Positions 35,301 to 49,400 of a DNA stretch of 64,000 nt are shown here, piece after piece. The notes beneath the pieces are model-generated. The model did no database searches, had not been told where the DNA came from, and saw only the letters and a program-made list of their open reading frames with translations. A program made the position numbers and the translations under genes. The first letter of the stretch is position 1, and each line of letters begins with the position of its first letter. The DNA is taken from positions 109,960,525 to 110,024,524 of the forward strand of contig NC_092859.1 in the NCBI RefSeq assembly GCF_032062135.1, written 5' to 3'. Source of the stretch: Pyxicephalus adspersus. Lineage: Eukaryota; Chordata; Amphibia; Anura; Pyxicephalidae.

Positions 35301-38300
35301 NNNNNNNNNNNNNNNNNNNNNNNNNNNNNNNNNNNNNNNNNNNNNNNNNNNNNNNNNNNNNNNNNNNNNNNNNNNNNNNNNNNNNNNNNNNNNNNNNNNN
35401 NNNNNNNNNNNNNNNNNNNNNNNNNNNNNNNNNNNNNNNNNNNNNNNNNNNNNNNNNNNNNNNNNNNNNNNNNNNNNNNNNNNNNNNNNNNNNNNNNNNN
35501 NNNNNNNNNNNNNNNNNNNNNNNNNNNNNNNNNNNNNNNNNNNNNNNNNNNNNNNNNNNNNNNNNNNNNNNNNNNNNNNNNNNNNNNNNNNNNNNNNNNN
35601 NNNNNNNNNNNNNNNNNNNNNNNNNNNNNNNNNNNNNNNNNNNNNATACTTAAAATATTTTCAACCTCTTTCTGTGATTGTGACAGTATTTAAGGTAAAA
35701 TAAACTTTACCCAGACATGATAAAACTGATCATAAAACTGATAAAAATCATAAATGGCATTTTTTCTTTGTGATATTGAACCCATATTTGTCCGTAGACT
35801 TCCAAAAGAGATAGGATGAGAATAATTGATATAGCTGCCTATAGGAATCATAGGTAGACTTTCTGCTATAAACACAAAAGTATAAATACATACAGAAAGG
35901 TGCAGGTAGATGCTGATAAGGGAAATAGTGGATCAGAACCTAAAGGGAACCTTACTCTTATAGTTTGTAGTGTATATCACGCAAAGATGAGGTAAAGACA
36001 GTATTTTGTGGCGACAATAAAGTTGTTTATCTATGTCAACAGGTTATAGAATTCTAGGCTAGACATCAACATACAATTATTATTATTAAACAGGATTTAT
36101 ATAGCGCCAACATATTACGCAGCGCTGAGGATTTATATAGCGCCAACATATTACACAAATTATGGTGTGATGTATCAACCTGAAGCTGTCTTCAGGCATC
36201 TTGGAACCCTGATTCACAATCATTTTTATACAGGGAAATCAGATACCCTCCCCTTCAGAGTTATTTTCTTTGGGAACAATTTTTCTCAATAACAAAAAGA
36301 CCCGACAATACCTGGGATTCTTCTCCTTTGTTAATCAAAACTTTAAGGAGATATTACTACTTTAGCAACGGTAGTCCAACTGCTTTTCCTCTAACACTAT
36401 TTTTCAAGTTACCACAAGTATATAATCATACTCCCAACCATACTATATGTATATAACCACCTATTACTTACCATCACCATCTTAAAAATTAGCAATGATC
36501 TACTACCAATATAGGTCTCTATAAATCCTGAACACTAATATTGATACTGTCTTATGTATAATATGTTGATATTTAGCTCAGTTGAGCCAAGGAAGCTACA
36601 GTATGTTTGGGTTTCTACATCGCTACACACGCTGCTATGTCTACAATAAAAAATTGTGTACCCCTATATTCTATGATTAACAGTTACTGATTCCTGAGGC
36701 AATTAGTTGAACTGTTTTAGAGGTTTAGGAATGGTTTGGTTAGTGGTTAAGGATATGGAAATAATTGGGTCGAGGTTTAGGTGAAATACAAATTTGTTTT
36801 GTTTAGTGTTATTTATAGTTACTAATTTAGCACTACAGGTGGAGGGAAAAAGAAAACTGTACTTTGCTGTGAAAGTACAATGGATCTCTATTGCATCTTT
36901 ATATATGACATTGCCAATGTACTACAAGATTGTCTCTGGAAAAGTACTACCAGTTACTTTGTTCTCTGAAGTCCCTTCATTATGTTCTGTCTTTTTATGG
37001 CGTACTTTGTGAAGTTATTTGGAGAAGTGTCAGATATATCCCTAGACACCAGATACCTGATATATTCTTGGTTTTGCAAAAGTGGACCGATGGCACAACC
37101 TTGCCATGTTAGGCATACAGATACCATAATGTCCACCCTCCAGCTTTAGCCAGTCTTCCTCCAATCCCCAATTAAACATTGTAACACATCATTTGATAAT
37201 TCCTTACACATTACTTTACATATCACTGCTGTACAGTGTACCTCCTGAGCAGAATGTAGGTAACAAGCAGTCAGTATTGCCTGTAAACACCCTGCAGCTA
37301 AGTTTCTCCTTAATATTGACCTACTTGCTATGTTCTGCACAGTGCCTCTGTGTGTAGCCATCTTGATAGACGTGTGTAATTTTCCTTGCTCATGTCAAAA
37401 TCCCCTGTGAGCACAGATTCCTTCCAGGAAAACAGAATAATAGAGAACCAACAGAAAAAAAAGACATGCTGAAGAGGTTACAGTTTACCAAAGTGCACAA
37501 TGACTGGCATAAAGAGAAATGGTGCAACCTTTTGTGGATTGATGATAGCAAGATTGTTCTTTTTGGGTATAGGGGCCACAAACAGTTTGTCAGGTGACCC
37601 CCAAACACAAAATTCAAGCCATAGTACACTGTGAAGACAGTAAAGCATGGTGGGGCAAGCATCATGATATGGGGATATTTAACATGATATGGTGTAGGGC
37701 CTAGTATTGAATACCAGAGATAATAGATACTTTTGAATACATCAAAATACTTGAATTTGTCATGGTCTTATGCCGAAGAGGAAAGGCCTTGAAATGAGTG
37801 TTTTAACAAGACAACAATCCTAAGTACACCAGTAAATAAGCAATGCCTTGGTTCCAAACTAACAAGAAATGGCCAGTCCAATTCCTGGACCTTAATCCGA
37901 TAGAAAGCTTGTTTGAGTTTGTAAGGAAGAATGTAGACACTGCTGATTTTTTAAACACCCTAATATTCCCTTTTCTTGACTTTCTGTAAAGGAATAACAC
38001 AAATTTGATATTTTTTCATGTTGAAATAATGTATTGAGTATAATGAGTGTGTCCTTAATGCATTTGCCTGTATGGAAATAAAAGGTAAATGGATTTTGGG
38101 CTTTTGCACTTTTTTAAAACACTGCTATGAATCTGAACACAACTTGTTATATGCATACAGTTAGGCAGTAGAAATGTGATGAGCTGTATTTTACAGGGAC
38201 ATATATTTACTTGACCATTTCTCTTGCTTTGGCTTGAAAGCACATGCCATACAGGTTTGCGTAATAAATTTGTGAACAAGACAGGATTATGGCAGAATGT

Positions 38301-40338
38301 TTATAAATGTTGTGACAAATTGAGGACTGGTTTGGACTCAGAATCACTGTGCTGTATTGTATTTCATAATATGACTGCTATATTTACTTTGCAAGCCTGT
38401 TTTTTACATTTGTTGCCATCATTTGAAGCACCATGACTAAATTGTTTCATCTTTTAAAGACAATTTTATCTAGAAAGTTTCTGTTTCCTTCTTAAAATGT
38501 AAACTTGTTACAAACTGAAAATTCAAACAAAGCATATGATGAAAAAAAGTGTAAGCAGAGGTTCATTTTAGGTTATGATTAGATAGATGGTCATAATAAG
38601 AGGTACAGCAGTAAAGCACCACTAAGGTCCCTGATTAACACTGAAACAAAAAGGAGAAGTTGAAAACTCTATTTTCTTTGGCATTTACCTGCAATGAAGT
38701 TGTTCTAGTGGTTTTATCACTGTTCTAATTATTGTCTCAGGTCATTCTTCAGATCAGTGTTTTTCAACCTTTTAAACATAGGGGAAACCCCTGAAATAAT
38801 TTTCAGGTCTTCAGGGTACCCCCACTACAACTACTATACTGTATATAATAATATACATCCACAGTATATATTATACATCCACTGTATATAATAATATACA
38901 TCCACATCCAGTATAATAATGTGGTTGTCAGTGGGAAGAATGTCTCCCTTACAGATAGCTAAAAGATAGTTGGTATCTGTTAAACTGATTTGAGAGTTTC
39001 AAACTGCTCAATGCTCAATGGACCCCTTACAACCTCTCGAGGTACCAGCCCCAGGGTTCAACGGATCCCTGGTTGGGAAACACTGCCAAAGACATTAATG
39101 GAAACACTATTTGGACACCTGCCATTCAGTATTTTAGCAATGTTTGACGGGACGGGTGGAGAAGCATTACCCCTTTATAGTGCAAGACAAATGCAATGCT
39201 TGGAAATTTCTTCTGTAGCAGTTTTTAAGCATTTTAAAAATTGCTATAAAAATCTAGTAAATGCTAGAGGTTATAACTGAGCTCTTGGGAGTGGTGAATC
39301 ACCTGTTTATCCGAGCATAGCCTTAGGGTATCATAGGGCCCGATTTATTAAATCTCTCCAAGACTGGAAATGGTAGACTATCATAGGTACACCTGGGTCA
39401 TCCAACAAAATTGGAATCGATTTCTTAAAATTAATATGCTATCTGATTCAGGAGTGCTGGATCACCTAGGTTCTCTCATGATTGCCTATCTACTCCAGTC
39501 TTGGAGAACTTTAATAAATCAAGCCCAAAGTGTTTAAATAATCAGTTGACCGACAGTTATAGGTGGCTAAAATCATAACAGATTTACACATTTCCTATTA
39601 AAGTAATACAAGGTTTTGAGGCTCCCTAATGGTTGGGTAGGTCATTTATTTTACTAAAGGGTCAAATAAAAGCTTAAGTTATGGTAGGGGTAGGACAAAG
39701 GTCAATTGTTCCTGAAAACGTCATATGTAACTTTATTTGCACATACCTCTCAAACTAAGAATTGGATCCAAAAATGTATTTTGCTTAATGTTTCCACTTC
39801 TCATTCTCAAAATAAATTTTGGAGAAAAGGTCTCCTGTAAAGTACAAAATGGACCTGTACTACTTACTACTTACCTTACCTCTGTAAGGTCATTCTCAAC
39901 ATGAATTTGAATTTCTGATCACTTTTTATCTTTGTAACATGGTTGGCAGACCAAAGAAAGAGGGTGAATCTACTTAGTGGGGGCCTAGAACGCAAAAAAA
40001 GGCAGCAAACTAGAGATACACTATTAGAATGAATACTTCTGTATATAAATACTGTTTACTATTATCATTATTAATATTTATAAGAACATTTATCTTACAA
40101 CCTTAATATGATAATGAACAGTATTACTATTCACAAAAATATTTTAACAATAAATGTTTATTTTTTTGTCCTGTAGGTTGCATCCCGAGTCCCAAGGCAA
40201 ATTCCTTTTTCTTCAAGACGAGTAAGAGCTAAAATAAATCCTTATACATTCATCTATTAATTATTCTAGTATCATATATAAAAATGGAACTTCAATGAGC
40301 AACTGAAGTCATTATTATTAGTTAGGGACACATCAGGA

Positions 40339-40371
<33 letters not shown>

Positions 40372-40397
40372 TAAATGTAAAGATAGATAGATAGAAG

Positions 40398-40465
<68 letters not shown>

Positions 40466-43400
40466 TGTTATCATTAGTTTGAATGCAATAAACGGTTAAA
40501 AACTGAAAACTGATAAAACAACTGCATGCAGCTGCTCACGGCACTCATTAGAACTGAAAGTGAAGTCAAATCCCAAATTTGAATTACCAAAACAGGAACG
40601 GGAAATTTTCAATGAGGTTTTTTTGGTGACAATTGTCTAATACAGAATTTTTTCTCACTTTGTACAGCTTTGCTTTCATTTCCTTTTATGTTTATTTCAC
40701 ATAAATTGTTTCTTAATTAGAGTCCAAGTTTTTAGAGGGATGTAGAGAGCACAAATATTGAGGTACTGATTTATAAAAAGGAAGTGGTAGCTGTGATCTC
40801 TATCAGTCTCATGTAATGTGTCTCCAATGTATGACTGTCTCCTGAACCATCTCCCCAGTCTCCAACAACTCCTATATCATGTCTGCTGTCACTGACCATC
40901 CCATGTAGCGTGTCCAGAATCTCTGATTATCTGCTGATGTATTTCAGCAATCTCTGCCAGATTTGTAGCAATACATGTGTGGCCCTTCAGTAATGTCAGG
41001 GGCTGCACTTGACCTCTGTTTCTCAAAAAGATATTTTGCTACAGCTACTCTTTTATTTATTTTTTATTATTCCACTCTCATTTATTTCCGGTGAGGTTAT
41101 TTGCAGTGACATACATACATGACTGATTAAACATGACTTTATACAATTTTTTTATACAGGAAATCAAGCCCTTGGTTTCTGAATTCTCTGTGAAATCGAC
41201 CATTATATCACGCTATGCATTCACGGCTGTGTCCTGCACCATGGTGAATCGGGCAGCTGAGGCTAAAGATGTTGTATTCCAGATGCAGATTCCATCAGCA
41301 GCTTTTGTCTCCAACTTCACAATGTAGGTGCCTAAAAAAACAAATGATTGGTCACTGAGCAGTATACTTTCTGGCTGTGTGCCCTGCTCTCACAGCTTAA
41401 ATGAAAATGTCAACTGTGTTTATTTCTGGGAATACTCATTCAAGGATGTCTAATAAATATGATACTGCACATGATATTCAAAATATAATAAATATTGTTA
41501 TTACTAGAGAGACTAATACTAAAAACACCTAAAAGTAACTGTACTTGTACATATTATTATTATAATCATTATTAAGAACAAGAATAATAATAATAAAAAC
41601 AAGGTTTTATATAGCGCCAACATATTATGCAGCGCTGTACATAGTGACCCCTCAAGCACACTTGCAATATTAAACAATGTGATGTAATTTCCTGTGTACA
41701 TATAAAACTTAGAGGTAGAAAGGTTTGATAGTCTATCTTTTCCAGTCTTGAAGAGCTTTATTAAATCAGGCCCAGTGACTTTGAACAAGTATCCAGATCA
41801 GGAAAGTATAATGAATATTTTTTTTTGCATATTTGCTTTGATAGAGCATTGACTCTGCAACTACTAAAAAAATATGATTAGCCCTGCACCTTCCTGAAGC
41901 CTGCTTCCTCAAATGTGTCTGAACTCCTCTTTTATTCAATTACTTACTGCTATTAAAGAAGATCATTGGGGTACCAATCCAGACAGTACAATACAATTTA
42001 TTTCCATGAAAATGTATGTTCTGTCATTAGTTATGAGCCTTTATCTCCTGTGTTGGCTTCTATGGAGGATCTAGCTTCTAATCATGGAGAACCAATCAAT
42101 GTGTCTCTACATGGCTCAGCAACTTCCGACCTAGACAGAAGATTTCTAGAGATACATCATTGGACAGTGCCCAGAATGAAGTCATTGGAAGGGATAGTCC
42201 CCCAACCAATCATGTGACACTATGGGCCTGATTAACTAAAGCTCCCAAAGGCTGGAGAGGATACACTTTCATCAGTGAAGCTGGGTGATCCAGTAAACCT
42301 GGAATCGATCTGGTCCAGGATTCAAGACATTTGCTAGCAAATAGCAAATTACCTTAAAGAAATCCATTCCAGGTTTTCTGGATCACCCACTGATGAAAGT
42401 GTGTCCTCTCCAGTCTTGGAGAGCTTTAATAAATCAGGCCCCATGTGTGCTGCTAAATGGGGCTGTACACGAATTCTATGAGGCCACAGTGGTTTAAATT
42501 CAGTTTGATTTGATGGTGTAGGGAGTTTACAATGTTACCATTGGCTTAGCTGTAACTTAGAAGGTGATCTGTGCCACCTCTCATAAAGTACATAAGAGAG
42601 TCTTGTAGAACAGAAAAAAATAGGTTGGTATTTTCTCAATAATGTTTAGTCAATGTAACTTGAATTTATACATCCTTGATGATTGCAATTTACTCTATGT
42701 ACTACAGCGTCTGACTTTGCACCTCTACACTACAAACACTTGATAGTCCTGACCTCTGCACTGTACAGAGCTTTTATACTGATTTATTGGATTTACAAAG
42801 ACCTGTATTGTCAGCACCAGTGTTCTTTCTATGCATAAATGTATAATTTGGATGTCATGATGTCTGGAATATCCCATGACAATCATTGTAGCTGTTTTTG
42901 GCTACTATAGGCCATACCCATAATCCAGATTCACCAGATTTGGGCCTGACATAGCGAAAAGGACAAATGTCACACATACTCTTTATCATCTGTAAATTAT
43001 TATAAGACGAGTTTAGAGCATGATGGTCAGAGATAGGGTTGGAGAAAGATTTTTTTTTATCTTTATTCAATAAAACTATCACCTTGCTTATGCAGGGAAA
43101 AGTAACAGCCATTGGAGAGGCCCCGTTGACTTCATTGTATTTATCTTACTTGCACTCCCTGGCAGCTTCCCTGCAGTAGGAATGCCTGGAACTTCCAGGT
43201 ATGGAGGAGCATGTGACCATTCCCCTGTGTCGGTGCCCTAATGAAGCAGCCAATAACTAGAACTTAGAAGTGTGACATCACTGCTCCCTTGGGTTGCTGA
43301 GAGAGCCAGTCACCAGCTGCAGTGAGGAGTTTACTGGATAGCAAAGCACTGCAAGAATACTAATTGTTTTTCACTTGCTGTCTGAAATTGCTTTTCAACG

Positions 43401-46400
43401 GAAGCATTTGAAGCATAAACCTACAATTTACTGAATCATTCTTTTTTTTATAAACTATTTGGTATGTTTTGAATTTCAGGATTCTTGGAGGCAGAACATA
43501 TTACAGTGAAGTCACATGGAGAAAGAAGACTGGAGATAACAATATACATGACTATGATAAAATTAATGGCGACAGAGGGTAAGTAATGACTGTGAAATAT
43601 AAAATAGGATTTTGGGAATGGGATTCTTGACTAAAATTAAAAAATTTCTTTAGTGGCTCTGTCAACTAAATATTAACAAGTATAAGGTACAGGTATTTAC
43701 ATTGTGGAGTTCAGTGTTGAATGTTGAATGGATGGGCAAGCATTGGCACTACAAGTGTCAAAACGTTGCCTACTCAGAATGGCCCAGTACTTAGGCATGG
43801 CACACAGAGTCACACTTTTTATGGCAATTTACCACCAATTGTGTTTATTACCAAGTAGGGAGAGGACAAGTAGGGTTTAAACTCGTACTGCTCTTTCTAC
43901 TGTGATAACAGGAACATGAAGGAGGACATTTATTTATTTCTAACACAAACATAGAAAACAATAAATCATGACAGGTACTGCAATTCCTTTACCTCACTCT
44001 ACTCAATACTGAAAGGTTCTGTTGTTGTTAAGGGCTTTACCCATCTTCATCATCGTAGCTGAGATTCTACATATTTCTTTACAGAGAAAACAAAATGGAA
44101 ACATTTAATGCTTCAGCATTCATTCCTGGAAGAGACAAAGCTGTTTTTCTGCTCATGTATGAGGAGCTGCTTCAAAGACGTCTTGGAATGTATGAGCATG
44201 TTATCAGTGTGCGCCCACAGCAGTTAGTTGGCCGCTTATCGGTGGAGGTCAATATTCTGGAATCCTCTGGACTTACCTCCCTAGAGGTTCCCCCACTCCA
44301 AAACAATAAGCAGAAAAGTAAAAATATTGGTGAGTACTGCATTGCATGAAAAGATGTAAAGAATATCCCCAAAATACAAGAATCTAGGCAAACCACTATA
44401 GACATTATCACATTAACGACATCACAGTCCTTCCTGGATAGGGATAAAATGAAGAATAGCAGCATTATCAGTATTGTATGGGACTAGTACATGTGGTGGG
44501 GTCAAAGTTTAGTGCTAAAATGATATCTTAGTTTTGGTTCAGCTTTCATATTGTCTGCCAGCCATCTCATCATGAATGTCTGACAGGTTTCTGAAACGCA
44601 ATCTGGATAAAACAAAACTTTTCTCCCCCCATCACTTACCTTTCTGACACCCCTAGCAACTCTCTTCGCTCCTCCAATTACCTACTAGTTACTTCCTCTC
44701 AGTAACCTTGTCACACACACGTCTCCAAGACTTTTCTAGATCCTCTCCAACTCTCTGGAATGGTCTCCCATGTCCCATTCGTCTTGCTCCTACTTTCTGA
44801 ACATTTAAAAGAGTACTCAAAACCCATATTTTTAAACTTACCTACCCATCTTCTTCTGTCTGTCTGTCTAACCCTCACTATCCCCCTTCCTATTGCCTGA
44901 TACTTCCCTTACCTTATAGATTGTAAGCTCTTCGGGGCAGGGTCCTCTCCTCCTCCTGTGACACTGTCTGTATCTGTCTGTCAGTTGCAACCCCTTTTGA
45001 ATTTACAGCGTTGCGTAATAAGTAGGTGCTATATAAATACTATTTAATAATAATATTAATAATATTATTATTATTAATAATAATAAAAAAATAATAATAA
45101 TATAAATAACTGTAAAATTTTGATTTTAAACAATATTTCAAGACCTATTAACCCAAAAAATAGAATGAAAATTACCCACAACCATTATAGTGTCCCAGGA
45201 TTTAAAAAGTGAATTTTGGTTAAAAGTATGCCTCATCAACAAATGAGTGTGTGGGTGTTATTGACCGGCAGTTCAGGAAACAACACATATCCACAAGTTC
45301 TTTATTAATGTGTTTATTCTGGAAATTCACACAATAGATCATTTCCTTTATGCACACCTGACATTGCAGAATTTCCTGACCTCCCAAAGAAAACCATAAT
45401 GCAAAACACCTATATATGGATTCATCCCTAAAATTATTTATAACATTTCTATGGAAACAGTCATACTTTCTGGTAAACATTGACCTTTGAGATGATAAAT
45501 ATATGGCAGAGTGTGTTAGATACTATCATATCATTATAGACATATGTGTATATAAACTATAATACCAAAATATAAGCCACACATACATAATACTTATTTC
45601 AACTCACAAATTTGTATTTCCCGAACAATGTTCTGGATTTAATTACCTAAATAAATATTTAAAGAGTATGTAAACCTAAAGCAAAAATGTTATATATTGC
45701 GGCTTATTTTAATTTTAGTTTATTGGTTTTCTTTATTTTTACCAAGTGATTCTGCCAGTAGCTTCCAGTACTTCCAGTCTTGGGATGACTTATCATACTT
45801 GTCCCTCTGTGCTAGAGCATGAAAAATAAGACTAGGCTATGTAACCATACCCCCTCCTGTGATCCAAAACTATAGATGTTCTTTAGTCCATAAAGTTTTT
45901 GATAAACATCAGCACAGGAAAAAAAGTACAAGAAATCAGCTAACACGATTTTCACAAGAAATACCATGTTAAAGTTGTCAAACAGATAACAAAACACGTT
46001 CTCTGGTAAATGTACCAGATCAAGAGTCCAAGAGAAGTTGTTAGAGTATACATACACTTAAACTTTACAAGGCTGCTTAGTGAATTCATGTTATGACAGC
46101 ATATATATCAAAAGTATCATAAAAATTCTCTGTTTGTCATTTAAAGTCAATTCTTAGTCTTCAGAAGCATTTTTGCAAAGAAATCTGTGTTTTAATGTTT
46201 ATGTAGAAGGAACATTCTTAGATAACACTGATATCACTTAACTGAACTATCACTTAACTAAAATATTTTTTTCAGTTTTTCTCCTAAGCCCTTCCCAATC
46301 ACATGATGTGGTATTAAGGGGTGTCACAGAGTAAAGTCAGAATAAAGGGAATATCAGGTGGTCTATAGGTAAAACTGACAGGTTAGATTTTGAATGGGCT

Positions 46401-49400
46401 CTTTAGGTAAACTCTATTACTAGATAGTACATGTTGTTGATCTCACTATTTAAGGATAAACCTAGATTTTACTTATTGTATGGCACACTTAATATTACAT
46501 ATTATATAATATGACTTAGCATGCATGTACTTAAAACACATATATCTTGTTCTAGCTCTGCTTTAATTAGATCATATTTTCCTTTTCTACTTTAAATGCA
46601 GAAGTAGAGTGTATAATGTATAATAATAGGGATATCATGTTTTCTATATATTAGAAATGTCACATCCCTGTGTTAATTAAATGTCCCATAAAAAATATAT
46701 ATTTTTCAACAATAAAAGCTAGGTATTCATTATAGATTGCAGTTTTGACTTCAGTTCAATAAAGCACATATTTTGTTAATAAATTCCGTAAATCACCTTA
46801 TTGTCTCCTTCATTTACATAATAAGTATAAGCTCAACAGTGCACATAAATATCTTCTTCAGAAGTACAAAGATATATAATCAAACAACAAAAAATACAAC
46901 TTGTACTAGAAAAAAAAAAACAGAATGTACTAGAAAAGCACTGACACCACTCCAAATGGACATGATAAATAACCAGACATGGCCAGGTGTCAGAGATGAG
47001 TTAGAATAGCGTAGGCATTTGTACAGCACTGTTGATAATCTTATTCTAACTTTATGATCATGACCCCAAAAGAAAGATTTCTGCTTATCATTAAATTCAA
47101 AGGGCTAATTCACACTGACAGTGAGATTGTGGTGTGTTTAGTACTTTCCTACTAAAGGAAAATTTAGGACTTAGGAGACGCTACATGTAGAGTGTCCCTG
47201 CTGCAGCCCTATAGGGAATGAATGAAGGCTGCAGTGAGTGGTACTGTTATTAATATTGGCAATAATAACTCACTGCCACCAGTTGTCACATGAGCAAACG
47301 CTTTTTTTTAACCAGGGCTACCAGGGGAGTACTCAAGTGGCTGGCAAAGTTGCCCATTGAGGGAGAAGGTGTGAACCTGCCCTCACTATCCTTCCCCTGG
47401 GACCCATGTGTTCCTTATATAGCAAAGGGCCCATGCAAATATACCTCAAATTATTTGTTATTGAGATTTGATGGTTGCTGCAGTAACTTCTATATTTTTA
47501 AACTGTTGACTAAAATTTGGCCTTAAGGATCCATTTATGAATCAGAAGTATTGCCTTATTGTAGCACTACAGGGGGCTCTTCTTCCTAAATATGGCATGA
47601 GAAATATAACTGACAACTTCAAATATAATTGTAAATAATACAGGTTCTAAAACTAATAGGAATATAGATAAGTAAACATAAAAATGGATTGTAACTACAG
47701 TAAGTATGTCATTGGACAGTGGTTATTTTATTATATTTCTGCTTGGAATGAAAATAAAGAAAGCCTTCTCTTGCCCAGACTTATAGCTGGCAAGACATGA
47801 TTTGCATCTGTTGGTCTTTGTGTTTTCAGCTGACATCAAAAGCAGAATAAGTAAATACATGAAATAAGCAATCAGGGAACTCCTTACATAACTATAAATG
47901 TTTTCATTCTTCCTTGTTTTTTTGTTTTTCCTGCCGGATATCCAATTGCATTTAGTTTTTTTTTCTCAACATAGAATTAATCATTTCCTACAACAATAAA
48001 ATTGTGTACACTTTGGGACAAATATGTAGATGGCTTTCATGCAGGTCCAATAGCAAACATTTATAGGAACAGATATTTTTTGAATTTCCGTGAAGCAATA
48101 TACTTCCTCTGTACTTATCTTGGGGAAGTAACATTACACCTTTAAAACACAGTACGGTACACTTATTACAATGGTTCGTTGTTTTCTTTGCTATCAGTCT
48201 AAACAGAGGAACTGGACTGGAGTCCGGACATGAAGATATGTCAAGGTGTCACAAAGAGTATGTGGAGTTACTCCCTTTTTTAAGTGTTTCTTTAAATAGA
48301 TAAAAAGGTGAGCCAAGATTGGTACTTATAAACTATTTGGTTATTAAAGAAAAAGTGTGCCTGAAAACTTAATAATGTAATATTATAAATGTGATTGATT
48401 AATTTTGCTCCATATTAAAAATAAAATATATTACACACTATGTACTGTTCAATCAGTAAAGAAATGAGTGATAATGTAGGAGGTTTTACTGCTCGCTCCT
48501 GTGCAGGATGGAGGCTTGATGGGGGTCTTTTAAAGCACATATCATATCAAAGCACAGCTAGCTCCAAAGTTAATGAATGCCTAGGCTCCATAAATTTTTT
48601 TTTTACTTTGTTTGTAATTAACTCACAGTGAGGATTTTATACAGTCAGTATTTTTTATAAAACATATCTTAAAATTGTAGGCAGCATCCAGAACAAATTA
48701 AATGATTTTCTATAGAAACCTATGGGAAACCACGTTTCGGCTAACAAATATGATTCCGGAACAAATTATCTTCATTAGCCGAGGTATCACTGTATTTGAA
48801 TGTATTTTGTGAATGTATAATCCTTGTATCCTCTGTTAAAATCTTTTACAAATTAAATGTGTCAGAACTAAAACTGTAGTTTATTTTGTCATTACCTGAA
48901 AGGAATCAGCCCTTAATTATTTGGCATGTGCTATTTTTCTTTTATAGATGAATTCTCCCCTCCTCCTTCAACAGTTATTAACCAGACAGAAAATTTTGCA
49001 AGAATAACCTTTGAACCCAATGTGGTTCAGCAAGCCAGGATCACGCAAAATGGAAATCTTGGTGATTTTGTGGTTCGATATGATGTAAAACGAGAGCTTA
49101 GCATTGGTGACATTCAGGTACTGATTCATAAAACTAAAATCTTTTTTTTTTTTACAATGTACTAAAGAGTGATTTAGATAAAGGAACTTTAATTCCAAGT
49201 ACATTTAAGAAACTGATGTGTAAGACTAGGATCAAACAATACTACTTATTGCATTTTTTGTGATTATTACATTGTGCAGATTTTTAGGAAAATAATAAAA
49301 ATGAAGAGTATCATTTCACATTATCATGTTATAATTGAGTACCGATTTAGGTATTTCTATTTTTTATATACTCCAGCTCAGTGCATTTCAACCAGGGTTC

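Larger units (their letters stand above)
29335..40176 (+). other. itih5 intron 1 (10.8 kb)
   Basis: Holds the L1-like insertion in its inverted-repeat host, TTAAAG copy 4, the N gap, an L2-type tail, the Tc1 relic, a hAT-like element and fold-back copy D. Elsewhere (29340-32400, 33700-35000, 36160-37380) I see no gene. Confidence 0.75.

Noticed and set aside
35120..35653. Long open frame across the N run
   Set aside because: It is open only because unknown bases do not encode stops; the sequence is an assembly gap.
46773..47526. Small plus-strand frames in itih5 intron 5 as extra exons
   Set aside because: No acceptor/donor pair in the needed phase, and exon 5 joins exon 6 directly in the expected frame.
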